The notes under the pieces were generated by a model. It saw nothing but the letters and a program-made list of their open reading frames with translations, did not search any database and had not been told where the DNA came from. This document shows, piece by piece, positions 44,401 through 52,340 of a stretch of DNA of 53,690 bases (position 1 is its first letter; each line of letters opens with the position of its first letter). This DNA is from Candidatus Rifleibacteriota bacterium (lineage in GTDB: Bacteria > Muiribacteriota > Ozemobacteria > Ozemobacterales > Ozemobacteraceae), in contig JADFXM010000050.1 in NCBI GenBank assembly GCA_015233565.1, positions 1-53,690 of the forward strand, read 5' to 3'. The position numbers were made by a program, and so were the translations under genes.

Positions 44401-45059
44401 GTGTTACCGTTTCATGTTTTCCCATTGAAGGGCATCTTCCTTCACAGGTTGTTGCCTGGCTTAAACCCAAACTGAAAGTGTTCGAATCGTCATTGCCGTT
44501 GGGTTATAGATTGGAAATCGCAGGTGAACAGGAAAAACAAGACAAAGGATTTAAAGAATTAGCAATCGTTTTGGGTGTTTCGGTTTGTTTAATTTACCTG
44601 GCACTGGTTTTTCAGTTTTCCCATGCGGCAAAGCCATTTATCGTGTTTGGTGCAATTCCGTTTGGGATTCTGGGTGCCATTTTAGTGCTGTATTTGATGG
44701 AAGCTCCCTTCGGATTCATGGCCTTTTTGGGTGTTGCCAGCCTTATTGGAGTAATCGTCAGCCATATAATTGTACTTTTTGATTTTATCGAGGAAGCCAG
44801 AGAGCATGGACAAAACCTTGGTGATGCGCTTCTGGACGCGGGAATTATGCGCCTGCGACCTGTAATGATAACAGTTGCGGCAACTCTGATTGCTTTGCTT
44901 CCACTGGCGAGAAATGGGGGACCCCTATGGGAACCTTTATGTTACGCTCAAATAGGGGGATTGGCTATCGCAACGCTTGTTACTCTTCTAGTTGTTCCGA
45001 CCTTGTACGCTATCTTCGTTAAAGACCTTGGACTTGTTCAGTGGGACGAGAAAAAATAG
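41484..45059 (+). CDS. RND-superfamily efflux transporter with an enlarged periplasmic domain
   Basis: This 1191-residue inner-membrane pump is about 150 residues longer than typical RND pumps. The N-terminal region matches MexF/AcrB-like members (MSQRKDPETPV, WPGASAEIIEKL). TM4 reads IIALGLLVDVPVVAGDSI (about 545-562) and keeps one Asp of the usual pair. TM10 near the C-terminus is intact (ASLIGVIVSHIIVLFDFIEE). The extra length lies mostly in the first periplasmic loop (about 165-280). It completes the tricistron with the adaptor and TolC genes. It is not a close paralogue of the 12631-15696 pump. The substrate class is not readable. A MITE copy follows about 100 bases downstream. Confidence 0.93.
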   Translation: MSLNLHSTPEEEQSLTTALPRFFVYTRQVAWVILFSTLLWGIYGYFGMSQRKDPETPVHVAVAVTIWPGASAEIIEKLVTKPIETRVAENSWVENIESISRTNVSIVFVYLDKRLSETSKEFDDIALKLNSIPLPNGAGPVSFIKDFGDTSAMMLTVASPLVDEKEIEVRARFLQDEILAERANSTAPERISAVLCFPHFPVREFLARPSQAFAQFIQREASAIDVRTFEVAGMVGADFSSPLTDRQLQPLIKKFLDDNLQWPELSLEAWNPIIIRDPNNTRSALSASAGPKFSYKQLDKMSELIEKSLKTLPQVSKISRVGLLNEAIYLIYKPERLAAQGLKPADLPSLLEARNRLQAAGMLNISDRNLMVEGSGAFQSSDEIGNVLMSVGSLGSPLYLRDLFDQFRGYEDPPRYLNYLYKPNAKKVWKRLPAITISVQMRPGEKIGNFGNAVEKVLQSVTKELPPDLILERTSDQPAQVRENINLFIKSLIEAILLVVLVSWIGFWDWRTALLMAISIPLTLAMTFGMMFFLKIDLQQVSIASLIIALGLLVDVPVVAGDSIKRLLGSGLPALQAAWLGPSRLNRALFFATLTNIVAYLPFLMLSGNVGRFLYSLPIVITCSLIAANIVSLSFVPLVSYYLLKSAPEPDISLMRKSGLYSAYGWVMQKAISHRKIVFFLAFCLLIPGVLAFLQLGQQFFPKDLSYLSYVDVWLPDDSPLSATNEIAEKAECVIRETSEKWGRSNPEIQGVDHQVLANLTTFVGGGGPRFWFSVEPELKQLNYAQILIEVQNKHATQLLVPRLQEALSKNVPGARFDVRQLETGEPVGVPVSVRIFGRDLKELREQAGALKKIFSDCPISDRVRDNWGTPNLTVSLQTLSDRANLSGITHLDVTSAAAIALNGFPLTKYREGDKEIPIIARSAVEGRSHLSDLESLYVFSLFSNQRQPLGQVANIEYHLKPEKIRRRNQFRCVTVSCFPIEGHLPSQVVAWLKPKLKVFESSLPLGYRLEIAGEQEKQDKGFKELAIVLGVSVCLIYLALVFQFSHAAKPFIVFGAIPFGILGAILVLYLMEAPFGFMAFLGVASLIGVIVSHIIVLFDFIEEAREHGQNLGDALLDAGIMRLRPVMITVAATLIALLPLARNGGPLWEPLCYAQIGGLAIATLVTLLVVPTLYAIFVKDLGLVQWDEKK

Positions 45060-45161
45060 CGACATGAGTTTTAAGGTTCTTGATTACACAGGGCACCATT
45101 TAATCCATACTTTCCCACTAATGAACAAGGTTTATCGAAGGGAGTTCCCCTCATTTTGAGT

Positions 45162-45382
45162 AATACCAATCCAAAAAAAATATGTGTATCACCCCAAGAA
45201 CATTGATTTGATCAAAATGAGGTTGGATCGGTATATTTTCAAAGAAAACACGTAACTTTCATGAAAATAAGGAGCCCTTACTGGATAGTTGAAGCATTCA
45301 TTTCTGTCAGACCCAATTCCTATTTACCCAGACCTGAAGCACGAAATAGGTCGAATGAACGAACTAATTGAAATTGGTATAA
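45162..45382 (+). mobile_element. 221-bp MITE-like dispersed repeat, copy 2
   Basis: This matches 16006-16226 over its full length with scattered substitutions and two or three small indels, and shares the ATACCAAT/ATTGGTAT ends. One interior frame reads IYPDLKHEIGRMNELIEIGI. It sits between the second RND operon and the transglutaminase operon. Elsewhere in 45060-45689 I see only a promoter candidate. Confidence 0.7.
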
Positions 45383-45494
45383 TTTCCTCATTCCCCCGAA
45401 AAATGGAATTTCAAAATTTTGGTCTGGGAATTTCTTGTTTGGTTAGATACAACTAATATTTATCATTAAGAATTGCTGAAAATTAGGCCAAATC

Positions 45495-45523
45495 TTGACT
45501 TTTTCAATACCTTCCTATATAGT
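45495..45523 (+). promoter_or_regulatory. putative sigma-70-type promoter for the 45690-49085 operon
   Basis: TTGACT (45495-45500) and TATAGT (45518-45523) are separated by 17 bases, matching 5 of 6 in each box. The predicted leader is about 160 bases. No other strong promoter-like pair is visible downstream of the MITE copy. Confidence 0.4.
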
Positions 45524-45689
45524 CAGATCATGATCATCAAACGATCTTCCGATTTTCCCAGTTGATCGTCACGGTAGTTTGTGCTTAAATTTAAAATGTA
45601 ACGGTGGCGAATTAGGATTAACAATTTCCTGATGTTTTGTACATAATCTAAAATTTTGACTGTTCGAAGTCTTAAGGAGGTACGTGAGA

Positions 45690-46373
45690 GTGGAAAATAG
45701 GTTCAGGTTTTTCAAATTTGTGTTAACAGTAATGTTTGTGTGTTTTTCTGTTACAGCTTTCTCTCTGGATGGTTTCATTCCACAGTGGACCGTGGGACAA
45801 ACCTGGCATGTAAAAGCGCATTACCGAAACATCCATTCCAAAGCCAAAAAATGGCTTGAACCGATTACTTGGAATTTCAAAGTAAGAGGCGAGAAGGTTA
45901 TTAATGGTGAACTGTGCTATGTATTACAGATTGTTCCTGACCAAATAAGGCATATGAAGACTCTTGGAATCTTGTTTCTTTCCAAAAAAGATTTGCACGC
46001 TGTTAAAGTAATTGATATTTTCCAGGTTGATGGGAAAGCAAAATCTCAGGAGAGAATAATTGGTGGTTCACACATCAGCCCATTGTTGCGAAATGATTCG
46101 ATGGTACCATATGATCTACCTCTGTTTCCTTTGAGTGCCCCAGCTTCCGTTGATAATACCGGGGCTTCTTTCGGAGGTGAGAATGCTGTGAAAATTGATG
46201 GTGTTAACTTTTTGGAGGACACCTCTCAGACCTGTCTTTCGGATGGGAAGGGTTTTGTTGTAATTCTCAGATCCAGCAATGGAAAAGGAAATATGGAACA
46301 AAAATGGAACCCTGATTTTCCGTGGGCTGTCAGCATGACTTCATCGGCAATGGAATATCAGTTTGAGAAGTAG
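45690..46373 (+). CDS. exported protein of unknown function, first gene of the transglutaminase-like operon
   Basis: This protein of about 227 residues has a signal peptide (FRFFKFVLTVMFVCFSVTAF). The mature start has a WTVGQTWHVKAHY motif and continues with beta-rich sequence, ending in MEYQFEK. I do not recognise the family. GTG 45690 is chosen because AAGGAGG ends 9 bases before it; GTG 45684 is too close to the same site. The next gene (transglutaminase-elicitor-like) starts 16 bases after the stop, so the two are probably co-translated and may act together outside the cytoplasm, for example as a substrate, inhibitor or chaperone of the enzyme. That role is inference. Confidence 0.75.
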   Translation: MENRFRFFKFVLTVMFVCFSVTAFSLDGFIPQWTVGQTWHVKAHYRNIHSKAKKWLEPITWNFKVRGEKVINGELCYVLQIVPDQIRHMKTLGILFLSKKDLHAVKVIDIFQVDGKAKSQERIIGGSHISPLLRNDSMVPYDLPLFPLSAPASVDNTGASFGGENAVKIDGVNFLEDTSQTCLSDGKGFVVILRSSNGKGNMEQKWNPDFPWAVSMTSSAMEYQFEK

Positions 46374-46389
46374 TTGCGAGGAGCATAAT

Positions 46390-47406
46390 ATGAAAAAAAT
46401 GTCCATCAACATTAAGACAATTAATTATTTTAAATTTATAGCAATTATTTTCGGAACAATTTTTGGAGTCATAACGATAAGTTTTGCAGATGATGATCCT
46501 TTGAAACTTTCGAAAAGTGGCTCAGAGAAAGTTTTCCTGAATCCTAAGCCTTGGTCTGGTTATTGGTGGTCCAGGAAAGAAGGAGAGAATTTAGAAGCTT
46601 TCGATAAATATGACCATTATGTAAGGGCAAACGGGAAGCCTGATCCGAGGTCATACTTTTGGGAAAAAGACATCAAAAATGGGCATTATGATCCTTCCTC
46701 CCCGGGATGGGCAGGCCATTGCAATGGCTGGTCAGCCGCGTCAATTTTGGAGCCGGAACCTTTACAGCCTCAAACGGTTAAAGGGGTCACATTCAGTGTA
46801 GCCGATCAAAAAGCATTACTTTCGGAAATGTATATGGATTGCTATACTGAGTTTTATGGTGAACGCAACGAAAGCTTTTTGCCCAAATCAAGAGATTTTC
46901 CCCCGGATTTGTTTCACAGACTGCTTGTTGATAACCTGAAAAATAAAAAAAGGGGGATCGTTGCCGATACTTCAAACTCAGCTTCGGTTTGGAACTATCC
47001 TATTTGCGGTTATGAATCTCATTGGAATAATATTCCGCTGCTTCCCTCTCAAATTAGAGTTACTACTACTGTTTATTACGCTGACGACGATGTTGATGCT
47101 AATTTTGTTGGAAACAAACCAATGGTTAAGACCTATCATTATATTCTTTCCCTAAACAAAAAGGGAGAAGTAATAAAAGGAATATGGGAATTGCAAAGCC
47201 AATTTGACCATCCGGATTTTATTTGGATTCCTACTGGCGACTCTCCTTCTCAAGGAGATGAGAACCCCAAATTGGATCCGTTTTTCGTCCATCAAATAAC
47301 CAGAGGTGGGGAAGCAGTAATCCAGCCTATTCAACCTAATTTTGACATCGAAGCAGAAAATGTTCTTACTGAAGCAGGCTTGAGAGTCGAAAACATTTTA
47401 AAATAA
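46390..47406 (+). CDS. exported transglutaminase-elicitor-like enzyme (TGase_elicitor family)
   Basis: This 338-residue protein has an N-terminal hydrophobic export signal (to about ISFAD). The sequence resembles the transglutaminase elicitor family first known from Phytophthora GP42 (Pfam TGase_elicitor): WSGYWW near 55-60, the predicted nucleophile C111 in WAGHCNGWSAASI, FHRLLVDNL, then VWNYPICGYES, and a candidate His250 in KTYHYILS. Family enzymes crosslink glutamine and lysine side chains. ATG 46390 is preferred because CGAGGAG lies 6-7 bases upstream; the frame extends to 46363 without a site. It lies between an exported orphan and a Reg_prop propeller, with gaps of 16 and 26 bases. The family call rests on recall of the motif without a search. 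Confidence 0.7.
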   Translation: MKKMSINIKTINYFKFIAIIFGTIFGVITISFADDDPLKLSKSGSEKVFLNPKPWSGYWWSRKEGENLEAFDKYDHYVRANGKPDPRSYFWEKDIKNGHYDPSSPGWAGHCNGWSAASILEPEPLQPQTVKGVTFSVADQKALLSEMYMDCYTEFYGERNESFLPKSRDFPPDLFHRLLVDNLKNKKRGIVADTSNSASVWNYPICGYESHWNNIPLLPSQIRVTTTVYYADDDVDANFVGNKPMVKTYHYILSLNKKGEVIKGIWELQSQFDHPDFIWIPTGDSPSQGDENPKLDPFFVHQITRGGEAVIQPIQPNFDIEAENVLTEAGLRVENILK

Positions 47407-47432
47407 CCTGTATTTCAAAGAGAGGAAAATGG

Positions 47433-49085
47433 ATGAGAAGATTCTTGTCTTCTTTAGTTTTAATAATTTTCTTTGTTGGTTTGGTGCAAGGCCTTTTAGC
47501 TTGTGGCGCTTCGACCACTGAAGAAAAATATTTTGGAGTAATTAATGGTTTTCCTTCTAATGAAATAACGGCCCTGGCGGTTGATAGAAAGGGAAATCTT
47601 TTCGTCGGAACTGAGGACAAAGGTTTGGTGGCTATCTCGGCTGTGAAAGAGAAGGTTTTCCAAATCATAAATACAGATTCCTCTCTTTCTTTCAACTCAA
47701 TCAATTCTTTGGCTGTCTCGGAAGATAACACCCTTTGGGTTGGCACCTCAGGTGGGCTGAATCGCGTTTCCATCGGCAAGGGATTGTCAAATGAAGCAAA
47801 ATTCTTTGCGGATGATGGTTTAAAAGACAATATTTGCCTGTCCCTTGCTGTAAATGAAAATGGAAACTCCCTCTGGGTCGGGACTACGGGGGGGCTGGTT
47901 GCCAAAGGCATGGGGTACAAGAGGTATACTGATTCTGATGGATTGCCTTCCAATATTATTCAATCATTAACAATGGATGTGGAAGGAAACCTTTGGATCG
48001 GAACATCCAACGGACTAATGAAAAAAGATTTGGATGGGATGAAAAAAATTGATTTAAACCAAAAAAATCCCACAATCAGTTATTGGATAAATGATTTGGC
48101 TACCCTTCCAATTAAGGCAAAAGACTATATTGAAAAAGTCAGAGTCAGTTTTCAATGTATTAATCTAGGTTTTTCTAACCGGGATCCGAGATTGGAAGGA
48201 GTGGACAGTAGGTTGCCTCATCAAGAGGTTCAGAGATTTCTGGAAGATATACAGGAAACATATGAAAGGGAAACAAAAAAAGGTCTGCTTTATGTGGCGA
48301 CAAACGGGGGTTGTTTTTGGGTTAATCGGCAACTGAATTTAACGGGACAATTCAGTGATGCGTGGTTTACAGCGTTGGCTGTAAATTTTTATGGATGCGC
48401 ATTTGCAGCAAAAAAAAATCTTCAGGTTTTTCCTGTCGGCTTTGAGGGTGAAGTTGAAGGAATTTACGATGTTGGAGAATTGATAAAAAAAGCTCTGCGG
48501 CAATTAATCGGAGCAAACATGGGAAAAAGTGAAGAGGAGCGAGCTAAGACTTTGTCGACCCAAACCTGTTCCCTTTTGAAAGAATTTGAAGGAAAACTTC
48601 CGATAGAGACAGAAAACTGGATAGAGAAGCTGATGGCAAGCAAGACTGTTTCAGCAATGTGTTTCAGTCCCCTCGGGCATTTATGGGTAGGAGTCAAAGG
48701 TGGAGGGTTGTTTCGGTTTCGCCCAATAATTTTCAATCATGACTCTTTCATTTTTTCAATTTTTTTGTTTAATAAACTTTTATTCGACGATCAAATGAAG
48801 GGGTTCCGAAAAACTGAAAAACCCGCGACAGGATTTAAACTCAAAACCAAGCCGGTCACTTACCCTGAAATAAAAGAACTCCTCGATGGGTTGAAATTCG
48901 GTCAAACAGTTCTTCCGGAGACAAAGAATTTCTGGATCGGAAAATGGTCTGAGTTAGAAATGAGCGACTGCGAGCTGATTTCAGAATTCCTGGCAAGTTG
49001 GGGTTTTGATTTATGCTTGATGAAACTTGCCAAAGTTCTGAAAGCTGATCCCTACGTGGTTATTCCTATAGCCAACAACGAATAG
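47433..49085 (+). CDS. exported Reg_prop (two-component regulator propeller) repeat protein
   Basis: This 550-residue protein starts with a hydrophobic signal (SLVLIIFFVGLVQGLLAC); LLAC-G could be a lipobox. The mature part has at least six Reg_prop-type blades (ITALAVDRKGNLFVGTEDKG, INSLAVSEDNTLWVGTSGGL, IQSLTMDVEGNLWIGTSNGL, and near 410 HLWVGVKGGGL). An insert of about 90 residues falls between blades four and five (about 205-290). The last 130 residues are a separate alpha/beta region I do not recognise. Such propellers usually form the sensor part of hybrid kinases, but here there is no kinase domain. AGAGG lies upstream of the ATG. It is the last gene of the transglutaminase-like operon and may bind the enzyme or a substrate. 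Confidence 0.85.
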   Translation: MRRFLSSLVLIIFFVGLVQGLLACGASTTEEKYFGVINGFPSNEITALAVDRKGNLFVGTEDKGLVAISAVKEKVFQIINTDSSLSFNSINSLAVSEDNTLWVGTSGGLNRVSIGKGLSNEAKFFADDGLKDNICLSLAVNENGNSLWVGTTGGLVAKGMGYKRYTDSDGLPSNIIQSLTMDVEGNLWIGTSNGLMKKDLDGMKKIDLNQKNPTISYWINDLATLPIKAKDYIEKVRVSFQCINLGFSNRDPRLEGVDSRLPHQEVQRFLEDIQETYERETKKGLLYVATNGGCFWVNRQLNLTGQFSDAWFTALAVNFYGCAFAAKKNLQVFPVGFEGEVEGIYDVGELIKKALRQLIGANMGKSEEERAKTLSTQTCSLLKEFEGKLPIETENWIEKLMASKTVSAMCFSPLGHLWVGVKGGGLFRFRPIIFNHDSFIFSIFLFNKLLFDDQMKGFRKTEKPATGFKLKTKPVTYPEIKELLDGLKFGQTVLPETKNFWIGKWSELEMSDCELISEFLASWGFDLCLMKLAKVLKADPYVVIPIANNE

Positions 49086-49190
49086 CCTTTTTTGAAAAGG
49101 TGCTTCATTTCCCCACTGGAACTTTTCTTTTAACAATCGTTCATCCATGGTTTGACGCCCTTCAGATGTGTTTGTTTTCCGTGAAAACTG

Positions 49191-51683
49191 TTATATCTGC
49201 ACATCGGAAGAATCTCCCCGTGACATGATCTGATCAAGGAGGAACTGGCCATTATTACGGGAAAAGTGCAGAAGAGTTTCAAATTTAACGACGTCCTGAT
49301 CTTCTCTTAGGACTGTGCTTCCACGCATAGAAAGGCGTTTGGCATGCATGGAGATGCGTGCAACGAATTCGTCCGGTTTTCCCCCTCCTCCTTTACGAGC
49401 CATGGTGATATCTACCCGTCTAACACAAATGTTGCGGAATTCCTGACGAATGCCTAACTCCTTTCCCGATTTCAAGGTTTGTTCCAGCCCCTGAATGAAC
49501 GCCTTGTCGGAATAATCACATAAATCTCCGGGTTCTCCTTTTTCCAGCGCCATGTATAAAGAAAGAGCCGAAGAGCGTGCCTGCTCCTTCATCTCTTTTT
49601 CGTTCCAGGTCAGATCATGTTGCGAATATTTCTGTACCAGTGTTTGTACTTTTCCCTTTGGATTAGCAACTGGCTGCTCCATTCCTGATGTTAACGAATT
49701 CAGCACAGAGAGAGGAAGGGTTTCAACTCGATTGGATTCGTATAGAGCACTTGCTTCGCCAGCTTGCTCAATCTCACGCAAAAGATATTTTTCCTGAAGG
49801 TATTGAAACGTCCAAAATTCCTGGAAACGTTCCGGTTTGGAATCGCCACGTAAAATTCGTTTTGTACTTTCGTTTATATAATAATCTTTTGCAGTGGCCT
49901 GGATGATAAATGTGACTTGACGGTGGTTGGGATCTTTTGTATAAAAGATCCAGACGGGGTGAAGGTGTTCGATTGTGACTTGTTCGATTACGTTGATCTC
50001 GTGATTACGAATCATTGATTTTATCTGGTTCTCGTGGTTTTTCCAGAGGTCTGGGAAAACCATGGAACGCATTGGGGTATAATCCCTTGATTGCCATACG
50101 TCTTGAAGCGTTAAAAAAGCCATACGAGCAACATCTTGTAATGCTTCAACCTGAAACTGGGCATCAGAAGCACCTATGGCTTCAATCAATTTTGTCGTTT
50201 GCTGCGCTTTCTTTTCCACTAGGGCGAGGGAAACAAATTCATCAATTGAATTTGATGATCCTGATTTTTTTGGAGATGAAAAAATCGCGGGCAAAAGAAT
50301 GATAAGAAAGTAGAATATGAGCTCAACTACCCAATCTACAACCCCCCCACCTCCACCATGAAATCCGTGACTTCCACCACCGAAGCCGCCCTTGTTGTGA
50401 ACTTGTACTCCACCGGCAAAATAAGTGTGTGGTTCATCAACTGCTATCTCGTATACTGGTGCTATCGCACCAGTAGGAATTATCCGAACAACTCTTTCGA
50501 GAGCTCCGCCAAATGTCCGGATAAACGAAAGTCGCCCAAACTCTCTGACTTGGCCATATTGCCCACGTTGAAGTAAAAAAGGGTGCTCTTTCGTTGTATA
50601 TAAAACCCGCTTGGCCGTTTCGACTCGAATCAATTCATCTAGGCTCGATGCGGTTAATTTAACTGTTACAGGTTTTCCATTTCCACTAAGTATTGTTTGT
50701 CCTGGTTTTAGTGTTTCAATGGGGGCGATTTTCCCATCAGGAAGGGAAATCGCTGTTCCGGCAGCAAAGCAACCTCCTCCTTTGTTATGAACTGCAATTC
50801 CACCAGCTATGAAAGTATTTGGCTGGTCGGTTTGAAGATTGTACACTTTGAATTTTCCCTGAAGCCGAGTTATTCGTTGTACAATGTCAGGTTCCAACCC
50901 GCTTCGAAAAACAATTACCTGATCTCCTGGCACTAAGGATTCAACAGCCCTGAAAGTTCCTGAGCCGATGTAAAAGGGATGTTCAGCTGTAGCTTTTATA
51001 GCAAATCCCGATTTAGTAACGATTTCAAAACACCCATCCACTTCAAGGGAAAAAACACGTTCTACCTCGGCTGCGACTAAAGCTCCTTGTAAGGTAAAAG
51101 CTCGAACTCGTTGGCCGGGTTTTACGTCTCGAATTGGAATTCGGTTTCCGTCAACAAGTTCAATCAATGTTTCGGGAACGAAACATCCTTTGTTGTGAAC
51201 CAGATGGGAATCAGCAAAGTAACTTTGTGGCCAACCTGTAAGAATATTGTGTACAGTTGTGGAAGTCTTTACCACACGAATTTCTATAATCTTAGCCGGT
51301 TTTAGTTCGGAGTCGGTGGAAACTAATACCGAAACTCCTGTTGCTAATGCCCATGCGGTTCGAAAAATGCGATTCGGGCAAGCGAAAAGATGGTCGCGGG
51401 TGACATGAAGCTCACCTTGTTCAGTTGAAAGGGAATAATACTCCTCCGTTTGATAGCTGTGACAAGCAATGACTGTTGATTCCTGCACGCCTTTTTCAAT
51501 GGAATAAGATTTCACCCGATCTCCAGGCTTCAAGGAAGAGATCATGTGCGACTTTCCATCGGCCATTTCGATCAATGTATCTGGCAAAAAACAACCACCA
51601 CCGCCTCGGCTTTCTACGATAGTTGGAAATAAGGCTGCAAGGCATACGAGGATGAAAACTAGCGAATAACAAGGTTTAACCAT
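49191..51683 (-). CDS. Tim44-like membrane protein carrying three tandem Hint (intein-like) domains
   Basis: This is an 830-residue protein from the Met at 51683; the frame is open to 51728 but the signal peptide (MVKPCYSLVFILVCLAALF) begins here. Three Hint domains follow: about 31-164, 167-300 and 305-430. Each starts with Cys (GCFLPDT, GCFVPET, GCFAAGT), has a TxxH block-B motif (TRDH, TAEH, TKEH) and ends in VHN followed by Lys-Gly. They lack a homing endonuclease. Because the residue after Asn is Lys and not Cys/Ser/Thr, they resemble bacterial intein-like (BIL) domains, which can cleave or splice. Then come a Gly/His-rich linker, a TM helix (about 451-470) and a Tim44-like domain (about 500-640). 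The C-terminal 170 residues may be a second such domain. The start overlaps the upstream DUF350-like gene by 8 bases. Confidence 0.85.
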   Translation of the reverse strand: MVKPCYSLVFILVCLAALFPTIVESRGGGGCFLPDTLIEMADGKSHMISSLKPGDRVKSYSIEKGVQESTVIACHSYQTEEYYSLSTEQGELHVTRDHLFACPNRIFRTAWALATGVSVLVSTDSELKPAKIIEIRVVKTSTTVHNILTGWPQSYFADSHLVHNKGCFVPETLIELVDGNRIPIRDVKPGQRVRAFTLQGALVAAEVERVFSLEVDGCFEIVTKSGFAIKATAEHPFYIGSGTFRAVESLVPGDQVIVFRSGLEPDIVQRITRLQGKFKVYNLQTDQPNTFIAGGIAVHNKGGGCFAAGTAISLPDGKIAPIETLKPGQTILSGNGKPVTVKLTASSLDELIRVETAKRVLYTTKEHPFLLQRGQYGQVREFGRLSFIRTFGGALERVVRIIPTGAIAPVYEIAVDEPHTYFAGGVQVHNKGGFGGGSHGFHGGGGGVVDWVVELIFYFLIILLPAIFSSPKKSGSSNSIDEFVSLALVEKKAQQTTKLIEAIGASDAQFQVEALQDVARMAFLTLQDVWQSRDYTPMRSMVFPDLWKNHENQIKSMIRNHEINVIEQVTIEHLHPVWIFYTKDPNHRQVTFIIQATAKDYYINESTKRILRGDSKPERFQEFWTFQYLQEKYLLREIEQAGEASALYESNRVETLPLSVLNSLTSGMEQPVANPKGKVQTLVQKYSQHDLTWNEKEMKEQARSSALSLYMALEKGEPGDLCDYSDKAFIQGLEQTLKSGKELGIRQEFRNICVRRVDITMARKGGGGKPDEFVARISMHAKRLSMRGSTVLREDQDVVKFETLLHFSRNNGQFLLDQIMSRGDSSDVQI

Positions 51684-51939
51684 GGATTCCAGCGATGATC
51701 GAAGCAGCAATGATAATGCTGACTCCAAGAATAGTTGCAGCCACGAGCCGACCGAAATAATCAGCTACCGCTCTGTTCCCACGAAGAATTTCAGCCTCTT
51801 CATCAATGTGAGGAGTAAATCGATTTAACATCCTGGGAATCACCCAAACTGACAATAGCAAGCAGATTATACCAAGAAATGCACCTAAAAAGGTAAAAAT
51901 TGTTCCCCATAGCATTCCTTCACTTAAACCTTGAAACAT
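51676..51939 (-). CDS. small DUF350-like inner-membrane protein
   Basis: This 87-residue protein has two hydrophobic helices (about 10-33 and 64-85). The segment between reads TPHIDEEAEILRGNRAVADY, the pattern seen in DUF350 proteins (TP-x-x-E...-GN-x-A-V-A). DUF350 members usually have two such repeats; only one is present here. ATG 51939 has GGGAGAG upstream and is preferred to the open frame that extends to 51990. The stop overlaps the start of the Hint/Tim44 gene by 8 bases, so the two are coupled and probably act in the same membrane. DUF350 function is unknown. Confidence 0.75.
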   Translation of the reverse strand: MFQGLSEGMLWGTIFTFLGAFLGIICLLLSVWVIPRMLNRFTPHIDEEAEILRGNRAVADYFGRLVAATILGVSIIIAASIIAGIHG

Positions 51940-52340
51940 TTTTTTGTCTCTCCCTTGTATTCGGATTTTATGGCGGAAAAGGTTTCTCAACCTTTCTTTC
52001 CTAGCAGATCAGATAGCTGGACAATATTCTTGTACAATTATGTAAACCATTTTGTTCCGTTAATCAGCTTCTTAACAAAACATCCTAGCTGGATTTCAAA
52101 AAAAAATCAAACTTAAACCAAAAATGCCAGGGCAAACGCATTAAAACCATCGAGATCTACTATTTAAGCTAGTCTCAGGAATTTGGACACAGATAATTTT
52201 TTTTCTCAAATTTTACAGTATTCATGTTTGTTTCCGGAATTTAAATGGGTTTACCCTGTCGGATGAACGAACTAATTGAAATTGGTATAAGGTATGATAT
52301 AAAATTCAAAGAAATAAAATTCAATGATTGGGGAAAAGGT
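51940..52340. other. divergent intergenic region upstream of the Rpn-type gene
   Basis: About 400 bases separate the DUF350-like gene (-) from the nuclease gene (+). I see no gene. The only notable content is the MITE-end fragment at 52258-52290. The frame of the nuclease stays open upstream to 52245 because this fragment is also open, not because it encodes part of the protein. Confidence 0.5.
52258..52290 (+). repeat. 33-bp fragment of the right end of the 221-bp MITE
   Basis: The sequence matches the last 33 bases of the MITE copies nearly exactly (GGATGAACGAACTAATTGAA, then ATTGGTATAA). It lies about 50 bases upstream of the nuclease ATG. A related fragment lies inverted downstream at 53552-53576. 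Confidence 0.7.

Noticed and set aside
49191..51683. Full inteins with homing endonucleases
   Set aside because: Each Hint unit is only about 126-134 residues and the residue after the terminal Asn is Lys, so BIL-like domains fit better.
52245..52340. N-terminal extension of the nuclease
   Set aside because: The extension translates the MITE-end fragment. The family N-terminus and ribosome site fit ATG 52341.
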